Of a stretch of 64,000 bases of DNA, positions 12,485-24,700 are shown in pieces (within the stretch, counting starts at the first letter, position 1; each line of letters starts with the position of its first letter). The stretch covers positions 19,901,541 through 19,965,540 of the forward strand of contig NC_133537.1 in assembly GCF_048544455.1 (NCBI RefSeq). The letters run 5' to 3'. The translations under genes and the position numbers were made by a program. The notes under the pieces are model-generated. The model was not told the DNA's origin, did no database searches, and saw only the letters and a program-made list of their open reading frames with translations. Source of the stretch: Silene latifolia. Lineage: Eukaryota; Streptophyta; Magnoliopsida; Caryophyllales; Caryophyllaceae.

Positions 12485-13682
12485 ATGTTGATCCCTAGGT
12501 TACTCTTTTTTTTTCTTTTTCTCTTTCTATCACTACATCACGTTTCGTGGTGTGGATGGAATTGATATCCTTAATGCACGCTTTGTTTTTCTTTTTCTGT
12601 ATAAGGTAAGAAAGAAAAGTGATATTCCTTTTTTTGGAAAATGCACGTGGTACCCTTGAGATTTGACATTTTGCCCGAAATACCCAATTTTTTTCATCCG
12701 GAAAACTTTAAGAGGACATAACTCGTGTTTACGAGCTCAAAAATTGACGTTTTTTTCTTTTTTCAAATTGATCATCTTTCCCACATGAAATTGAATTTGG
12801 GCCACACAAAAGTTTCCAAATAAGGAAAGAGGGAACAAAACCAGACTAGTATGAAAAAGGAAAGGGGAAACTACAAGCTGAATAGGAGGAAGTAAATAAA
12901 AAAGGCATTGAAAAGTCGTCAGATTTAACATTACAAGAGGAAAGTGGGAAGAATACCATGAAATTTTTTATTTAAGGTAAGATTATTGGTAGTCGTGAGA
13001 TAAGACTCACACGAGTCTTGAGACAAGACTCACATGAGCCTTGATTCAAGACTCACTCAAGACTACCAATAATCCATCAAAGTCTTGATAAAGTCTTAAC
13101 TTGAGTCTTGAAAATCTAAGATTCAACTTAAGACTTTACATGATTCTTGACAGATCTTTCTAGGGATGTCATCCAATGAATGATTCCTCTGTGTATTTTT
13201 TTTTCCGTTTTTGTAAAAGCCTAACAAGAAAAGTGAAGTGAATAAGTAGAGTATTAAGCGAGTCTTGGAAATAATGTCTAAAGTACGAGGTGAGTCTGAA
13301 TAATAAAAAAATACTTCGTAATAAAAGTTTGAGAAAAATTGATGTGACAAAGTCTTTAAGGTTGAGGATAGTCTCCATCACTTGTCACCACCCATCCACC
13401 AGCACTAACGACCAACACTCCCCTCGGCCATGTTGCGGCGTCAACCATATCACCCCCATGCGAGACTCATCCCTATTTCTTCTCATTTCTCCCTTCCTCA
13501 ACATTCAACACCTTCATCGTCGTTGACCCTTCCTTCCACCGATCCCCCAACACCGTCCAATAGTGTCGACCCCTTCTCCCCCTCCCCCAATGTGTTGTCG
13601 ACCAACCATGTTGTGAGCCACCATGCGCGCGATACACCCTTCCCCTCTTCTCTCTCCTCAACGCATGTATTGCCGTCGAACC
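12485..13682. other. Intergenic sequence with a small hairpin MITE
   Basis: Contains pyrimidine-rich sequence upstream of the LINE ORF1, an inverted-repeat element at 12981-13074, and a C-rich stretch (13381-13682) whose proline-rich ORFs look like composition artefacts. This C-rich DNA is the insertion target of solo LTR D. Confidence 0.5.
12981..13074. repeat. 94-bp inverted-repeat (MITE-like) element
   Basis: Perfect 14-bp terminal inverted repeat: GATTATTGGTAGTC at 12981-12994 and GACTACCAATAATC at 13061-13074. The interior is built of repeated AAGACTCA / GAGTCTTG words, so the whole segment can fold on itself. AGTCTTGA words continue to about 13160. Confidence 0.6.
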
Positions 13683-16600
13683 TGTAACACCCCCACATAC
13701 CAAGGTACCTTACTAAGGACCACCCTAGCATGAGAGACTGTTACCATCTCGGTTGCCCGAGGTTAGTAGATTAAAAGAAACCATTCCATAACATTTATTA
13801 AAGTATATAAGTTAAAGTTTACAAGTTCTAAAACCAAATCCAAAACAATGTTCGCTAGTACTCAAACAAATGAATCTAAAACAGCTAATCTCGTGATAGC
13901 GGAAGCTAGACTCGAAGTGATGACTCCCCATCTCGTCCCCATAGCTAAAGATCATCATCACCTGTCACAATCTGCTCACCATCCCCGAATAGATCACCAC
14001 AGATTTTACAAAACAAAAACGGGGTCAGTTCACTGCATAATCAATATAAGACAAAGTACGATAAGGATAAATAGATGTTCCACAATTCACCTCCAACTCC
14101 CAATCACATCTCATAACTAACTACACAAAAAAGTGTGTAGCCCTGCCAGTGGGGGACCGCAGCCTTGCCCACCTAAGCCCCGCTCATCAACGAGCGATAA
14201 CCCTGTTCATTAATATGCACATCCCCTTCTGTGGCGGGTTCCACAGCGGGTGAATCAAGGACGTGAAGCCACTCCCGCAAGTGACTCCACTTAGCCGAGG
14301 ACGCACCTCACAAACATCACCAACCATCTCAACACCAACACCCCATACTCCAATCCATCAACAACAATCAATCACAATATCAATCGTATCAAACAATTAC
14401 AACAATGCATCTTAAATCAATTAAACAATAAACTGAGTAGGGAAACTCTACCTTAGCACAAATCTGACACGAGTCAATCAAGCAAGCTAAAACGGCTCCT
14501 TTACGAAATCTCCACCTAGCAACAATCATTGTGACACCCCGCGATAACGCGGAAAATATAACTAATAAATTAAAGCGGAAATTAGGAAATTTTTGAAACT
14601 TTTTAAAATTTAAAGCGCGGGTTCATTAAAATCCAAAACATAAATAAAGAATGCGGAAATAAAGTTTAAATTATACAAACGTGATAGTCAAGGTGAGGGA
14701 AAATATATCCCTCGAATGACAATGCAAAAAAAAAGTGAGTCTAAACAATCCTAATAAACCAACTATTAGGCCGAAGTGCTCGCTAGCTCACACATGTCTT
14801 CACCCCATGAATGCACCACTAATACATGTCATTCATGTAAACATGAACGCCGCAGACAGTGGGGAGTAACTCAAGGTTCTCCCAGCCATAAAATATCGAA
14901 ACGAACATAACAAAGAACTAAAACAGGTAAGTCATATAAGATACTTACAAAAGATGTGAATGTCAAGTTTAATTTAAATAGGGCGGATAAAAGAGATGGA
15001 ACAAGATAAGTCATCATTAGCATAATAAAGATTCAACTGTTCATGTGAGACAATTAAATGATATGAAAGACAAGAATACAGTAATCTACACCAAAGCACG
15101 CATTTTAAGGAAATACAACATAGATGTGAGATTAGAATCCGAATGTGAAACAGTTAAGTAGGGATCAATCAATGCAAATTACAAGAATAGAAACTATAGC
15201 CATTACATGGAAAACCACTTAGCAAACATTGCACGAGACGTGGCTACTAATGTTACATTCATACTTATGGCTTGCATCTCACCATAAGAACGGATGGGAA
15301 CATCAATCCCGACGATCATATCGTAACTAGAGGGCTTATAGCTCACCCCTATTGTCCAATAGGACCAAGACAAACAACAGACAAATACCAATATCTATAA
15401 CCAAGCAAGACCTTTACTACTCATATATCAAAATATAATTCCCCTGGTAGGACGACAATGGTACTCCCAAGACTCGTCCCCTAGTCTAAACCGCGACTCT
15501 CGGGGGGCGTAACGGTCCCCGATTCGACATGCGGCAGAACAGTCCACATCCAAGACTCGGAGACAGATCGAAAATCGAAAACCCACAATCGGCAGGACAG
15601 TCCGAAAGAGGCGGAAGATATGAGCTAAACCCACAATCGGCAGGACAGTCCGAAAGAGGCATAAAGATAAGTCAAGCAATACGGTATAGCATAAAGGCAT
15701 TATAAAACGGGTACGACTCAACCAAGCGATACGAATCAACTTGGAATGAGACTACTACATGTAATGAACCGATGATAATCCAATTAAGACATTTCATGAC
15801 AAATTATATTCATGAATATGAATAAATAGCCCATTTCTTCAATATTTGTCACTTGAATAAAAATGTAAATAAATGGAAGCAAACCATTTATAAAGGGCAA
15901 AACAAGAATGGAATTATAAATGACACCAATGTAAGATAGACCATTTATTACTTATAAAACATAAATAATTGAATTGGACTCATCTTAAAATGAAAACATG
16001 TCATTTCCTATATAAATGAAATAATCCAATAATGAATTCCACAATTATAATTCATGAGAGAAAAAAATATAAATGGACGATATTTAACGAATTACTATCT
16101 ATAAAGCATGAGACGGAAATTCAATAACTTACACACAATTATGTTTCTCAACAGATAATATCGGGTCTAACTCAATGATGCTATAGAAATCAGATAGAAG
16201 GTAGACTATCTATATTCCTATTTTCTTTTAAGCTAATCCTTCCTAACGTCCATTCTATAACTGATTTTTCATTTCACTTGTTCCCGGCATTCATCAGTGT
16301 AGCTACTACTAACAGGCTGTTAATTCCAACTTCCCACACAAATATATTACCTTATAAGGTCCGAGCTTTCTCACTAGACAAGAGGGCTAGCCAAACCAAA
16401 ACATGACAACATCCTATTATTCATAAAAACAATAACCAAACCAAAACATGACAAGATTATTAACTTAGAAGGTCTTAGCGTGGCAATCTCTGGATAGTAA
16501 TGTATCAAGACATATGTTTCTCTTCATGAAAGGGAACTAAAGAATGAGCATCTGACTTTAAAACCACGCAACACCCCACCTAATCCAAAATGACATCCAA

Positions 16601-17679
16601 ACACCGTCCAAAACAGTCCATATAATCCCTCATCCCGACTACCCAAAACAACCCTATAACGCTACTTAAAACCGTGTCAAAAACAGCCATTGCTACACCC
16701 AAAAACAGTCCCGAAAGACACCATTATCACGCTCAAAACTGTCCCGAAATACCTGCAAAAACTATCTCAAAAACCGTCACGAAAACTGCATAATATCGTT
16801 CCAAGACAGAGTATCACGCAATAGCAGTCTTGAGAATGTAGTAGCCAGCAGAGACAAATCATTTCATTTTGAAAGTATAAAAAGAGTTCATTTTAGGATG
16901 GGATTTCACCCGACTAGTAACCCACCAAAACCAGACCACAAAGCAGGCATGCAAGCTGCAAACGACCACCCAAAACAGGCCGCAACCACCATCAGAATAG
17001 GTTGCTAAAGCAGCCGAGTACAGAAACTATAACGCTACATTGTCCGTCTCAATGCAGTCCCAAAATAGCATAACTTCGTGCCCAAAAACGGCACCAACAC
17101 ATGCCCTTCTCTCGTCCCAAAATGGTCACCATTACGACCCAACACAGCCCAGACTTGGGTTCACTTAAACCCGACTCAAGCACTCATTTTGGAACCATAA
17201 TTAAGACGGAAATAACCATACAAATAAGAAAAAATATAAAGAACCCAACTTTATCAAACAAACACATATAAAACAACACATAAGACGGAATTTCGACATT
17301 TTTGTCGAGTAACCTATCACCGTTACCTTTTTTGCCCTTCAATGAACACGATTTCATCGCCAAACTGCTCTGGGTTGTCCAATATTACATCTACACACGC
17401 AGAACAAGGAGACTTAGCGAAACCCGAACCCTAAGGAGGGACGACAGTCACGAAATTGGAGGAAAGTTGGGACCTTTCTTACCTAGAAAGAGGGAGGGCA
17501 GAAAGAGGGAGAGAATGGTATAAAAATTATCGAATTTGGTTGAGCAATGGGGAAGAAATCGGGGTTTGAAGCTCGGAAGGAAAAATGGCGATTTGCTGTT
17601 GATTGTTATTGTTGCAGTAGGTGACGCGAAAAGAAAGAAAGGAAATGGGGCAGGGGAAAGTGACGGGTAAGGGAGGGAA

Positions 17680-17703
17680 TACTACTACTACTACTACTAC
17701 TAC

Positions 17704-17796
<93 letters not shown>
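17680..17796. repeat. (ACT)n-(AAT)n microsatellite
   Basis: About eight ACT units run into about 30 AAT units. The run continues after the MULE MITE at 18903-18920, showing that the MITE landed inside the microsatellite. An ORF made almost entirely of Asn across it is an artefact. Confidence 0.95.
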
Positions 17797-18902
17797 GGGT
17801 AAAATGATAACTTACACCTTATATAACCCCACTTTTTAAATCTTATACCTAACATAATTTTTTTTCAAAACTTATACCAAAAATGACCAAATTTTATAAA
17901 CTTAATACCAACTGACAGCTCCGATGAAAAAAATTAAAAAAAGACAGTTTTGCCCCTCTAATATATATTCACCCACACTTACTTTACTCCCCACTTACTT
18001 TCATTTTCACTATCCCTAAACTAATAACCCCTCTATTTTCCCCAAAGTAAAATCCCTAAATCAATTTCTACGACATTTACCAATTTTTTTCGATAGTACT
18101 TCAATCTGATCAATCCTTCTGTAATCAAGCTTCTACAAGTCCCCTCATTCTTATACCGTGCAGCTCTTTTCAATATTAATCTGGTTTGTAAAAATAAGAT
18201 GTTAGTTTGTAAAAATATCAATTCATGTTATAAATTGATCATTCCACTTATTCATTTGTTCTCTCTTTGATTATAATAACAGGTTAATATATAATTCTAT
18301 TAAGGTTGTAATCAATCATATATGATTTCGACTTGTATGCTACTGTTATTGCTGTAATTTTGATTTGTATGCTACTGCTGTAATTTGTTGATCATGGCTT
18401 TGACTTCATTATCATATTCTGCTACTATTGCTTTTTGTCTACTACCCTACTGTTGATTTTTGTCTCCAAAAATAAAGTCAGCCCCTCAATCCTTTATGTG
18501 AACTTTACAAAGCTTTTCCGATTTTTCCCCTAATTTTCTGAATATAATTGGGTTTGTAAGATGGAAAAACCTAATCAGGAAAAAAAATGCCTAATCAAGG
18601 ATGAGGAATTCTTAATTTAGTTGATGGAATCTGGGAAGAAGAAAGAGAAAGAAGAAATAAAGAATAGATGGATGAACCCAAAGTATATTGTGTTATAGAA
18701 GGGTAAACTTGGAAACAAATATTATATTTAGTGGGTAAAATTTGAATTCTGGTGGAATCCGTTCATTTTTTGCACCGGAGGTGCCAGTTGGTATTAAGTT
18801 TATAAGATTTTGTCATTTTTGGTATAAGTTTTGAAAAAAAATTATGTTAGGTATAAGATTTGAAAAATAGTGTTATGTAAGGTATAAGTTATCAATTTAC
18901 CC
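17797..18902. mobile_element. MULE-type MITE with long TIRs
   Basis: Terminal inverted repeats of about 135 bp begin GGGTAAAATGATAACTTA on the left; the right end is the complement of GGGTAAATTGATAACTTA. Homology continues through TCTTATACCTAACATAATTT and AACTTATACCAAAAATGAC. A 9-bp duplication TAATAATAA is possible on both sides but cannot be proven inside the AAT run. The interior of about 830 bp has no convincing coding sequence. Confidence 0.75.
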
Positions 18903-19149
18903 TAATAATAATAATAATAATAGAATTATTTAAAAGTAGAGTGTAAGAGGGTAGGTTAGTGTGTGTATGTGTTGTCGGTATAGGATAGGTCGAGAATAGA
19001 TTAGTCTCATATGTGAAAATAATGTGACGGTCTAAAGTTAAACGGAATTTAAGACGAAAATTATTATTATTACGGTCATTATTATTGTCCGACCAAAAAT
19101 ATACATACATATATCCTTATATAAATTATGCCTTAAGAATATAGTTTAA

Positions 19150-20177
19150 CTAGTATGGATGCCCGGTTTCGCCCGGGCTACCTTTGTTTAGCATTAAAAT
19201 CTATTTTCAATTATCTAAAACTACTTTAAAATTGCATAACTCATAAATTTATCATTAATACATTTTTCTATGATACGGAGTATATCTTAAAATTACAATG
19301 AAATAAATAATGAGATAAATTCACTACTCCCGCTATTAATATTTTATTTAAATCGATTAGTTAGTTAATTGTTCATATATACTTTCATTTGTTCTTAGTA
19401 TGGTTGGTTACTTTTATTACTTTCGCTATTACTTTCAATACTCCCACCGTAATTATTGTTACGTAATTATTATTACTTTCACTACTTGTACATAAATATT
19501 GATAATTTCACTACTCACATTATTAGTTCTGTTATTTTCACTACTCCCGCTCGCTGCTAATATTGTTATTCTGACTATATCTAATGTTACTACAATTCTT
19601 TTTTCATTACTAACAGAATTACTTTTACTATTTAAGCATCCAATGAGTGATTACTATCATATACTATATCCAATTTCACTTCTAGTACTTTAATAAATAT
19701 ATTACATATATGCATTGATGAGTGATTACTATCATATTACTATATCCAATTTTACTTCTAGTACTTTAATAAATATATTACATATATGCATTAAATATAT
19801 TACATATATGCATTAAATTAATCAAATCGAAATAATTATGGAATATTATATTTTTTTGAAAATCTATCTTGATTTATTTACATTTTAATAGTTTTCAAAA
19901 TATAATATACTTATATTATATTTGTTTATGTTAAAGTATTAACATATTTATTTTAATAGTTTCCATAGGTGGGGCATGTTTATTTTTAGAAAAATCACCA
20001 TATTCCGGTGTTCTCTAACTTCTCCAACCAAAACTATATAATATTTACATTGATATCCCTTGTTCAGGTCCATCGCACAGTGCTATTGAATTAAAACTAT
20101 ATAGTATAACTAATTTGTATAGATTTATTTAATTACATTGAAGTCCCTTGGTTTCTGGAATTAATATATAGTATTGA
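19150..20177 (-). mobile_element. Non-autonomous Helitron H1
   Basis: The minus-strand 3' end has a GC hairpin (GCCCGGGCGAAACCGGGC), a 7-nt spacer and CTAG, followed by T. The minus-strand 5' end is TCAATACTATATATTAATTC preceded by A, so insertion is between A and T as expected of Helitrons. The body has many 'tttcactactcccgc' words. Both ends and the subterminal block 'aaaactatatagtata' recur in H2 and H3. Confidence 0.72.
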
Positions 20178-20642
20178 TAATACGTATTTTTATATAAACG
20201 AGCTTTAAAATATTACTTTTATAAAACTCGTATTTGAAATAAAATTAATTAAACTGAATAATTCAAAAATATAAAATAAAGCAATCAAATGGTTTAATAA
20301 ATTTTAAAATGGCAACATGGGAATTTCGCGGGTGTTACAATCATACAATTGAATCACAAACATGCACAACAACCGTTTTCCCCCAAATCATAAAACTAGG
20401 GCAAAACCCTAAGAGATAAATTGTCAAAACTTGAAGAACTAGAGGCTTACCGACACAATCGACGGAAGAGAAGAAAGAACAAGATTCACGAGCAATCCAC
20501 GAACTTGAGAGGGATTAGAGATGATTAGAGTTACGTTGCGGGTTTAGGTTTTAGTAAAAGTGATTATGAAACTGTAAATCCCGTTTTTATAACTCTAATC
20601 CTCTCTAAATCAAACTGCGGAAATAATCACCGTCAGACCGGA

Positions 20643-20747
20643 TACTCGATCGAGTATTCCTGCACAGTAGCCTGACCAGAAATACACGACGCATTACTCG
20701 GCCGAGTAAGCCATACCCGGCCGAGTAAGCCATACCCGGCCGAGTAA
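20643..20747. repeat. Palindrome array in solo LTR D
   Basis: Four units: TACTCGATCGAGTA, TACTCGGCCGAGTA and two TACCCGGCCGAGTA. It mixes the AT and GC centres seen separately in elements B and A. Confidence 0.8.
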
Positions 20748-20778
20748 CAGACTTAGAAAATCGTAGTATTACAGAACC

Positions 20779-21712
20779 TCTCTAATCACCCATCCCCCAG
20801 CCCTGACAACTAAATATACTTTGTCATTGGTCAGTTTATGGGTGGTTGGTGGGCCATAGTCGGTAAGTGGGGCTTCTATGGTGGGTTTTTCTTTTGGAGG
20901 GATTTTTAGAGTTTTTATTTCTCTCTTATTTCTCTCTTAGCGAGGTGAGAAATGAGAGGGGTATACACGGAATAACGGAAAAAATGTGCGGGATTGAGTA
21001 AATTGATGTGCGGGATTTAGCGAGTCCCATTCTCATTTAAGACTAGGATAACTATTTTAAGTTTAAGACGAGTCAATATGCCAATGTGGGATGAATAAGA
21101 CAAAAACAGAATGCATAGAGAAAAACAAAAAAAAATTATTATATATACACTCATATAGGATGATATATAACTCGTTTTAATATTAAGCCGTCCTCATAAG
21201 ATTAGTTAGTTGAAAAAAATAAAATAGAGCAATCATGTCATTGGCTAACTAGCAAACAACCCAAATTTACCCTTATTTACTCCCTCGAAAAATTACTTCT
21301 TGATGAATAAAAATGTGCGTGAAGTGGTGAACTAGTACACTATTCCTTTATGGTGAGCTGCCAATAACGATAGTACTCGTACTACCTTGTCCAATTCCTC
21401 AACTTGAAAACACACCCTCTTGGCCTCTTTCACTTCTCATCTCCTTTGTTCAAAACTAAACACTTCCTTCTTGTGTTCCTTAAAACAAACACCATAATAA
21501 TCTCAACACTTCAAACCAAACACAAACAAAACCTCTTGATTAATTTAACTCTATTAAAGATGCTCCTCTCTTTCTCTCTCCTCATATCCTTTCTCCCTTC
21601 TCCCCACTATAATCCCCATTAATCTCAACATATTTTCTTATTTTTTCTTATTTTTTTTTAAATTATTTTTCTCATGAACTCAACTTTTGTACTTCCAAGT
21701 TTTGACTAGGTA
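20779..21712 (+). other. Upstream region and leader of the GRF gene
   Basis: Holds a probable MITE remnant (about 21027-21205), then AT-rich sequence. From about 21390 the sequence becomes a long pyrimidine-rich, A-rich leader ending at the GRF start codon. An in-frame TAG at 21707-21709 lies directly before the ATG. A short upstream ORF is present (21404-21622) with no recognisable product. I could not assign a TATA box with confidence. Confidence 0.5.
21027..21205. repeat. Possible MITE upstream of GRF
   Basis: The left end reads TCTCATTTAAGACTA and the right end, in reverse, resembles TCTTATGAGGACGGCTTAA. A block TTAAGTTTAAGACGAGTCAA inside is nearly repeated inside the MITE at 46518-46625, suggesting one family. 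Ends are imprecise. Confidence 0.35.
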
Positions 21713-24700
21713 ATGGAGTTTGGTTTAATGGGTATTGATGGATCTGGGTTAGTCAAAAGAGAAAGATCCGACCCGTTTGAAAATGAGTCTAACAAAATGG
21801 GTAAACGGGTTGATGATTATGGGTTGAGATCTGAAGATAAACAGCAAATGTTGAGCTTTTCTTCAACTGATAAACCTGAATTAGTTAGCTTTCTTTCTGC
21901 TAAAGACTTGAGATTAGTTTCTGATAGAGATGATTCTTCTTTTTATTATCACCAAACTCCTTCTTCTACTCCTTCAACCTATAACAACTACTACAGAACT
22001 TCCCCTGGTATATTATTTTTAGCATTTTTTTAAATAGCTAGATTTAATTTTTTTTTTTTTTGTAATTTTAAATTATGGGTTGTGTTTTAATTTTAATTTT
22101 AATTTTATGAGGTGGGTTGATCTCAGAATATTAAATATATGTTGGTTAGTCAAGGATATTTATTAATTTGAATTTGTGATAATAAAGTTTGGAACTTTTT
22201 GTACTCCGTATTTATTAATTTGATGTTATTTATGATAAATTTAACATATGGTTTTCGTTTTAATCTTGATTTTATGAGGTGGGTTGGTCTTAAAATATGT
22301 TGGTGAGCGGTGAGCCAAAGGATAATTACTTAAATTTAAATTTATGATGTTCCATTAATTTGGGAAAAATTAACATTTAGGCATTTCACCGGTTTTCCAC
22401 TTAAGATGGATATGACCGTTGTTTTAATTTTGATTTTATGAGGTGGGTTGGTCTTAAATTATGTTGGTTCCTACAGAAAATGTTTTAATTTGCATTTGTG
22501 ATGAAAAAGTTTACAACTTTTTAAGTGGGGAGTGTAGTTGGTCTTGTCAAGATACAGTTGCATTGAATCTTTTTCTTTATTTAATTGGTACTTAAATGAT
22601 AAAAGAAACCCAGGTATCCGGATTTTTGAGGGTTTTGTGCTTGTCATGCTGTTTTTGGTATTGTGCATTCAATTAATTATGCAATGAAAAGGGAAAAAAA
22701 AAAATATATACAGTATGTGTCAAAGTTTTGGCACAAATATTTGAGGGTTCCGTCTCACTTCTAAGTTGCTTTTCTTAATTTTGTGAAACATGTATGTATA
22801 TTAATTTCATATGTGCTCTGCAATATCTTTATATGTTTTACACTGTCTAATGCTATAATTATTTTGTTGGACCTGAAAATTTATTTGTGTATATTCTGGT
22901 CCCCTTGTATAAAAATTATTTTGGATTTTATTTTACCTGAGCAATGAGTTTAATAAACTCCTTTTGACTGATAACTCAGGCTTTGGTACTGGAAACATGA
23001 ATGGGGGAATGCATGGGTCATTTACAGGGATCAGAGGACCTTTTACACCAGCTCAATGGATAGAGTTGGAACATCAGGCCATGATTTATAAGTACTTCAC
23101 TGCCAATGTTCCTGTTCCTTCTAATTTACTTATTCCAATTAAAAAAGCAATCCAATCTGCCGGGTTTCCTGGCTTCTCTATTGGATCTTATCCTTCCCAT
23201 TCATGTAAGCTGCTTTCTCTTTCTTTCAGTGTTCATACACCTGTCTATAGTGATGTCTTTAGACGATTATGAATCGAGTTCCAACCCTTATGATGTGTGT
23301 TGGTGCATCCCGATTGTTGCGAGGTTTACCAAGTAATTTATTTATCTACACAAGAATGGATATGTTCTTTTCTTGAGTCTAATGTTCTAGGCCGTATCTA
23401 GATTTTGTATGATATTTTGAGCAGCCATAATTTTTGATCCGTTCTCATTTCTAATCGAGTCAAAGTTTTACTATTCCTTGGTTGTGGTTTATGAACGGAA
23501 AAAAGAAATAAAATGACTTCACTAAGTGCTTGCAGTTTTTATTGTGATACAACTCCCAACCCAACTCCATGATAGTTCATCCAAACACAGTTTTTAGTAT
23601 GGTTAACTCAGAGTTACCAAGCCATTGGTGGAAGCTCTTAAGAAGTTGTAGTAGTGTTGTCGTCGTCATATTATAGTTTTTGTTCTGACTGTGGTGGCCC
23701 CATTCGGCCTATTTGCCTTGCGCTTTGAAAATGTAGATGGATGGGGGTCTTTCCATCTAGGATTCTCCGGCAACACTGATCCTGAGCCTGGAAGGTGTCG
23801 TCGTACTGATGGAAAGAAATGGCGTTGCTCGAGGGATGCTGTTCCTGACCAAAAATATTGTGAAAGACATATTAACAGGGGCCGCCATCGTTCAAGAAAG
23901 CCTGTGGAAGGCCACACTGGCCAAGCTGCCTCTGGAACCACCACCACAAAGGTGTTGCCACCGATGTCTACTTCCATGTCATCATTGGTAACATCAGGTG
24001 CTGGGGTTCCCAACGGCGCTGCTATCTCACAACACCATGTCAAGGGTTTACAGCCCGCTAGTGCCACCAATCCTTCTACTGACCCAATCACTAAACGGTG
24101 AGATACATTTTATGTTGCTCATAGTCACTCAGTTAGAAGTATCCGACCTAGATGCATGTCCAAGGGATAGACACCGCTATTTTGTGAAATATAAAAAATA
24201 AATTGTCTGAGTGTCCAGGAGTCCAAGTAAACATACGATATGTTGGTTTCTTATCATAACAATAGTTTCTGTGACGGATCATATACTAAGAGCTTATACG
24301 ATATGTTGGTCTCTTATCATAATACTCCCTCCGTCCCGGTCATTTGTTGTCCTTTTCCATTTTAGGGTGTCTCAGTCATTTGTTGTCCTTTCTATTTTAG
24401 GAATGCATTTGATGAACAATTTGCTCATTCACACTCAATTTGATCCACATGTCATTTAGTAATTGGCTATCTCCTCTTTTCTTGGTCTTTGTGCCAAAAC
24501 AAAAGGACAACAAATGACCGGGACGGAGGGAGTAATAGTTTTTGTGACGGTGCATATACTAAGAGCTTAGCTTCCTCCGTTAATCTCCAAGGTTAAGATT
24601 AATCTTTCATAATAATGCATATACTCTTAACTTAGTTGATCTTTTACTTTCACCTTTAAGGTAGACCCACAAATATCTGATATGCTTTTCAGAAAGGGGC

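Larger units (their letters stand above)
14530..20339. mobile_element. Large LTR-derived insertion C (solo LTR or LARD) with nested elements
   Basis: It begins TGTGACACCCCGCGA and ends TCGCGGGTGTTACA, near-inverted ends typical of many plant Ty3/gypsy LTRs. It is flanked by a perfect TSD, ATCAT, at 14525-14529 and 20340-20344. After subtracting the nested MULE MITE (17797-18902) and Helitron (19150-20177), about 3.7 kb remains, with no ORF. No internal second LTR boundary was seen, so a single long solo LTR is the simplest reading. An unusual direct repeat containing CCCACAATCGGCAGGACAGT occurs twice about 49 bp apart near 15580-15660. Confidence 0.75.
13683..20773 (-). mobile_element. Solo LTR D, interrupted by element C
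   Basis: A minus-strand LTR begins TGTAACACCCCC at 13683 (+ strand view) and ends GTAGTATTACA at 20773. A perfect 5-bp TSD, GAACC, lies at 13678-13682 and 20774-20778. The two halves (13683-14529 and 20345-20773) total about 1.28 kb, the size of the LTRs of A and B. They share with those LTRs the blocks 'ccatctcggttgcccgaggt', 'ggggaccgcagcc' and 'cgcaagtgactccact'. No internal region is present, so unequal recombination left a solo LTR. Its palindrome array is at 20643-20747. Confidence 0.87.

Noticed and set aside
13430..13731. Proline- and serine-rich ORFs on both strands
   Set aside because: C-rich intergenic sequence broken by solo LTR D. Overlapping frames on both strands, no domain.
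17621..17839. 72-codon ORF with a long Asn run
   Set aside because: Translation of the AAT microsatellite, continuing into a MITE end.
23691..23736. ATG at 23691 as a start for the WRC exon
   Set aside because: The stretch before 23737 is intron 2. The acceptor ATGTAG at 23731-23736 keeps phase with exon 2 and gives the family sequence.
23666..24091. 141-codon minus ORF
   Set aside because: Antisense shadow of the GRF WRC exon.
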